Both the position numbers and the translations under genes were made by a program. From the NCBI RefSeq assembly GCF_000006945.2, contig NC_003197.2, forward strand, positions 868,001 to 932,000: a stretch of DNA of 64,000 nt, in the 5' to 3' direction. A model generated the notes under the pieces. It saw nothing but the letters and a program-made list of their open reading frames with translations, did not search any database and was not told the DNA's origin. Shown piece after piece: positions 62,335 to 64,000 of the stretch (positions are counted from its first letter, which is position 1; every line of letters starts with the position of its first letter). This DNA is from Salmonella enterica subsp. enterica serovar Typhimurium str. LT2. GTDB lineage: Bacteria > Pseudomonadota > Gammaproteobacteria > Enterobacterales > Enterobacteriaceae.

Positions 62335-64000
62335 ATGAACGATACACTTTCTAATACCCAGCAATCACGTGAGACAATAGAATGTGATGTTCTTATTGTG
62401 GGAGCAGGACCCGCCGGATTATCTGCAGCTCTTAAACTTAAATTACAGGCAAATGACGCAGGAAAAGAACTGTCCATTATCGTCCTTGATAAAGGAGCTG
62501 AGCCTGGTTCTCATATTCTCAGTGGGGCAGTCATGGATCCCCGAGCGCTGAATGAACTAATTCCTGATTGGCAGGAAAGAGGCGCACCCATTAAACAGCC
62601 TGTTACTCAGGATAAATTACTGTTACTGACGAATGAAAAATGTATTAATTTGCCGGATGCATTGATTCCTGATAATTTTCGCAACCATGGAAACTTTATC
62701 GTAAGCCTCGGTAATCTCATTAAATGGCTCGCCGGTCAGGCAGAAACGTCAGGCGTGGATATTTATGCAGGCTTTTCGGCAACTGAGATACTGTATGATC
62801 AGGATACTAACATTATCGGTGTAGTAACTGGTGATATGGGACGTCATCGGGATGGCAGCAAGAAAGAGGGGTTCCTGAGTGGAATAGAAATTCTGGCAAA
62901 ATATACAATTTTTGCCGAAGGGGCCCGCGGTAGTCTGGCTAAAGAACTGATCAAAAAATTTCATCTTGATACAGGCAAAGCACCCCAGAGTTTTAGCATA
63001 GGCATAAAAGAGTTGTGGGAGGTTCCATCAGACCAGTCCCATCCGGGGCTTGTAATTCACACCACAGGTTGGCCTCTGGATAAAGAGTCGTTCGGGGGTG
63101 GGTTTCTCTATCATCTTAATGATAATAAAATTGCACTAGGTTTGGTTGTGGGACTTGATTATTCAAATCCCTGGTTAAGCCCTTTTCAGGAAATGCAGCG
63201 CCTGAAAACACACCCTTCTATACGCAAATACATTGACCGGGGTAAGCGTATTGGTTATGGCGCAAGAGCAATCAATAACGGCGGGATTGCGTCTATGCCT
63301 GATCCCTGTTTACCTGGTGGTCTGCTGATTGGTTGTAATGCCGGTACGCTCAATGCAAGTAGAATCAAGGGCATCCATACAGCTATCAAAAGTGGCATGA
63401 TAGCGGCTGACGCTATATTTAATGCTTTGCTGGACAACAGGAAAAACGACATACTGACAGAATATCAAACATTACTGCGACAGAGCTGGCTTTGGCAGGA
63501 ACTGGAAAATGGTAGTAATTTCAAACCCTGGTTTAAAAAAGGGCGTGTGATAGGTTTTATTATGACTGGCATTGAGCATTGGCTGCTTCCCCGAATGGGT
63601 ATAAAAAAAATCCCCTGGCGTGTAAAAAATAACCGACCGGACAATATCACTCTGCAACCGGCCAACAAAAGCCAGAAAAAACTGTACGACAAACCTGACG
63701 GTAAACTGACGTTTGATATTTTGTCATCCGTCTATCTCAGTAACACCTGGCATGATGACGACCAGCCAGTACATTTGAAAATCAGTGATCAGAATATCCC
63801 TATATCCATTAATCTGGATATTTATGGTGGCCCCGAAGAACGATATTGCCCTGCCGGAGTATATGAATTTTTACAGGATAGTGAAACACAAAATATGCGT
63901 CTGCAAATAAATTCACAGAACTGTATTCACTGTAAAGTTTGTGACATTAAAGATCCTAAACAAAATATAACCTGGACTACGCCTGAAGGTGGCAACGGAC
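62335..64000 (+). CDS. ETF:ubiquinone oxidoreductase (3' end outside window)
   Basis: An open frame of 555 codons without a stop up to the window edge. The FAD-binding motif is DVLIVGAGPAGLSAALKL at the N-terminus; GSHILSGAVMDPRAL and GGLLIGCNAGTLNASRIKG follow. The 4Fe-4S ligands are Cys505, Cys530, Cys533 and Cys536, with the 25-3-3 spacing of mitochondrial ETF-QO. The terminal block CIHCKVCDIKDPKQNITWTT indicates that only a few residues are missing. It is a membrane-bound enzyme that passes ETF electrons into the quinone pool, completing the redox chain of this cluster. It has its own strong ribosome site after a 232-bp gap. Confidence 0.95.
   Translation, partial: MNDTLSNTQQSRETIECDVLIVGAGPAGLSAALKLKLQANDAGKELSIIVLDKGAEPGSHILSGAVMDPRALNELIPDWQERGAPIKQPVTQDKLLLLTNEKCINLPDALIPDNFRNHGNFIVSLGNLIKWLAGQAETSGVDIYAGFSATEILYDQDTNIIGVVTGDMGRHRDGSKKEGFLSGIEILAKYTIFAEGARGSLAKELIKKFHLDTGKAPQSFSIGIKELWEVPSDQSHPGLVIHTTGWPLDKESFGGGFLYHLNDNKIALGLVVGLDYSNPWLSPFQEMQRLKTHPSIRKYIDRGKRIGYGARAINNGGIASMPDPCLPGGLLIGCNAGTLNASRIKGIHTAIKSGMIAADAIFNALLDNRKNDILTEYQTLLRQSWLWQELENGSNFKPWFKKGRVIGFIMTGIEHWLLPRMGIKKIPWRVKNNRPDNITLQPANKSQKKLYDKPDGKLTFDILSSVYLSNTWHDDDQPVHLKISDQNIPISINLDIYGGPEERYCPAGVYEFLQDSETQNMRLQINSQNCIHCKVCDIKDPKQNITWTTPEGGNG

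Noticed and set aside
62286..62477. Minus-strand frame over the start of the ETF:quinone oxidoreductase gene
   Set aside because: It is antisense to the conserved FAD-binding N-terminus and has no family resemblance.
1..64000. Search by eye for tRNA, rRNA, CRISPR repeats, integrases and complete insertion sequences
   Set aside because: None found; the only mobile traces are the transposase relic, the 208-bp element, the 90-bp repeat and REP sequences.

Overview
The window is chromosomal DNA of a Salmonella, most likely S. enterica. The gene order follows the Escherichia coli backbone from ybhK to bssR almost gene for gene. The left edge carries the C-terminal part of the type III effector SlrP, which is Salmonella-specific, and the right edge carries a Salmonella accessory cluster of ETF and acyl-CoA dehydrogenase genes. 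I see no tRNA, rRNA, CRISPR array, prophage or intact insertion sequence.

Left part (1-17.4 kb): slrP (5'-truncated by the window), ybhK, the molybdopterin operon moaABCDE behind a Moco riboswitch and a ModE-type palindrome, the BI-1 family gene ybhL, three AT-rich membrane-protein genes (ybhM and two tandem relatives), the ybhP-clsB-ybhN lipid operon, ybhQ, and the ABC exporter operon cecR-ybhG-ybhF-ybhS-ybhR with a perfect CecR-type operator shared with rhlE.

Middle part (17.5-37 kb): rhlE, the SOS gene dinG with ybiB, ybiJ, ybiI, rlmF, ybiO, glutamine importer glnHPQ with a sigma-54/NtrC control region, dps, rhtA, ompX, opgE, the tiny manganese protein mntS (42 aa), mntR, ybiR and ldtB.

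Right-middle (37-57.5 kb): ybiT is followed by a ~2.2-kb insertion flanked by 69-bp direct repeats of the ybiT 3' end. It holds a structured 208-bp inverted-repeat element, an orphan DUF4261-like gene and a 5'-truncated second copy of ybiV. Next come ybiU, ybiV, the glycyl-radical pair pflF/pflE (these promoter regions share a palindrome), moeAB, iaaA-gsiABCD (glutathione import), rimO and bssR. fsaA, which separates pflE and moeB in E. coli, is absent.

Right end (57.5-64 kb): an AT-rich accessory block opens with a frameshifted IS4-family transposase remnant. It then has a CitE-like lyase with an internal deletion, intact ETF beta and alpha, a frameshifted and truncated MaoC-type hydratase fragment, an intact acyl-CoA dehydrogenase, a truncated family III CoA-transferase fragment and an almost complete ETF:quinone oxidoreductase running off the window. 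CoA-transferase, acyl-CoA dehydrogenase, hydratase and CitE-like lyase together resemble C5-dicarboxylate (itaconate / mesaconate / methylsuccinate) degradation loci. Here the redox half is intact and the carbon half is broken. This is the most interesting system in the window.
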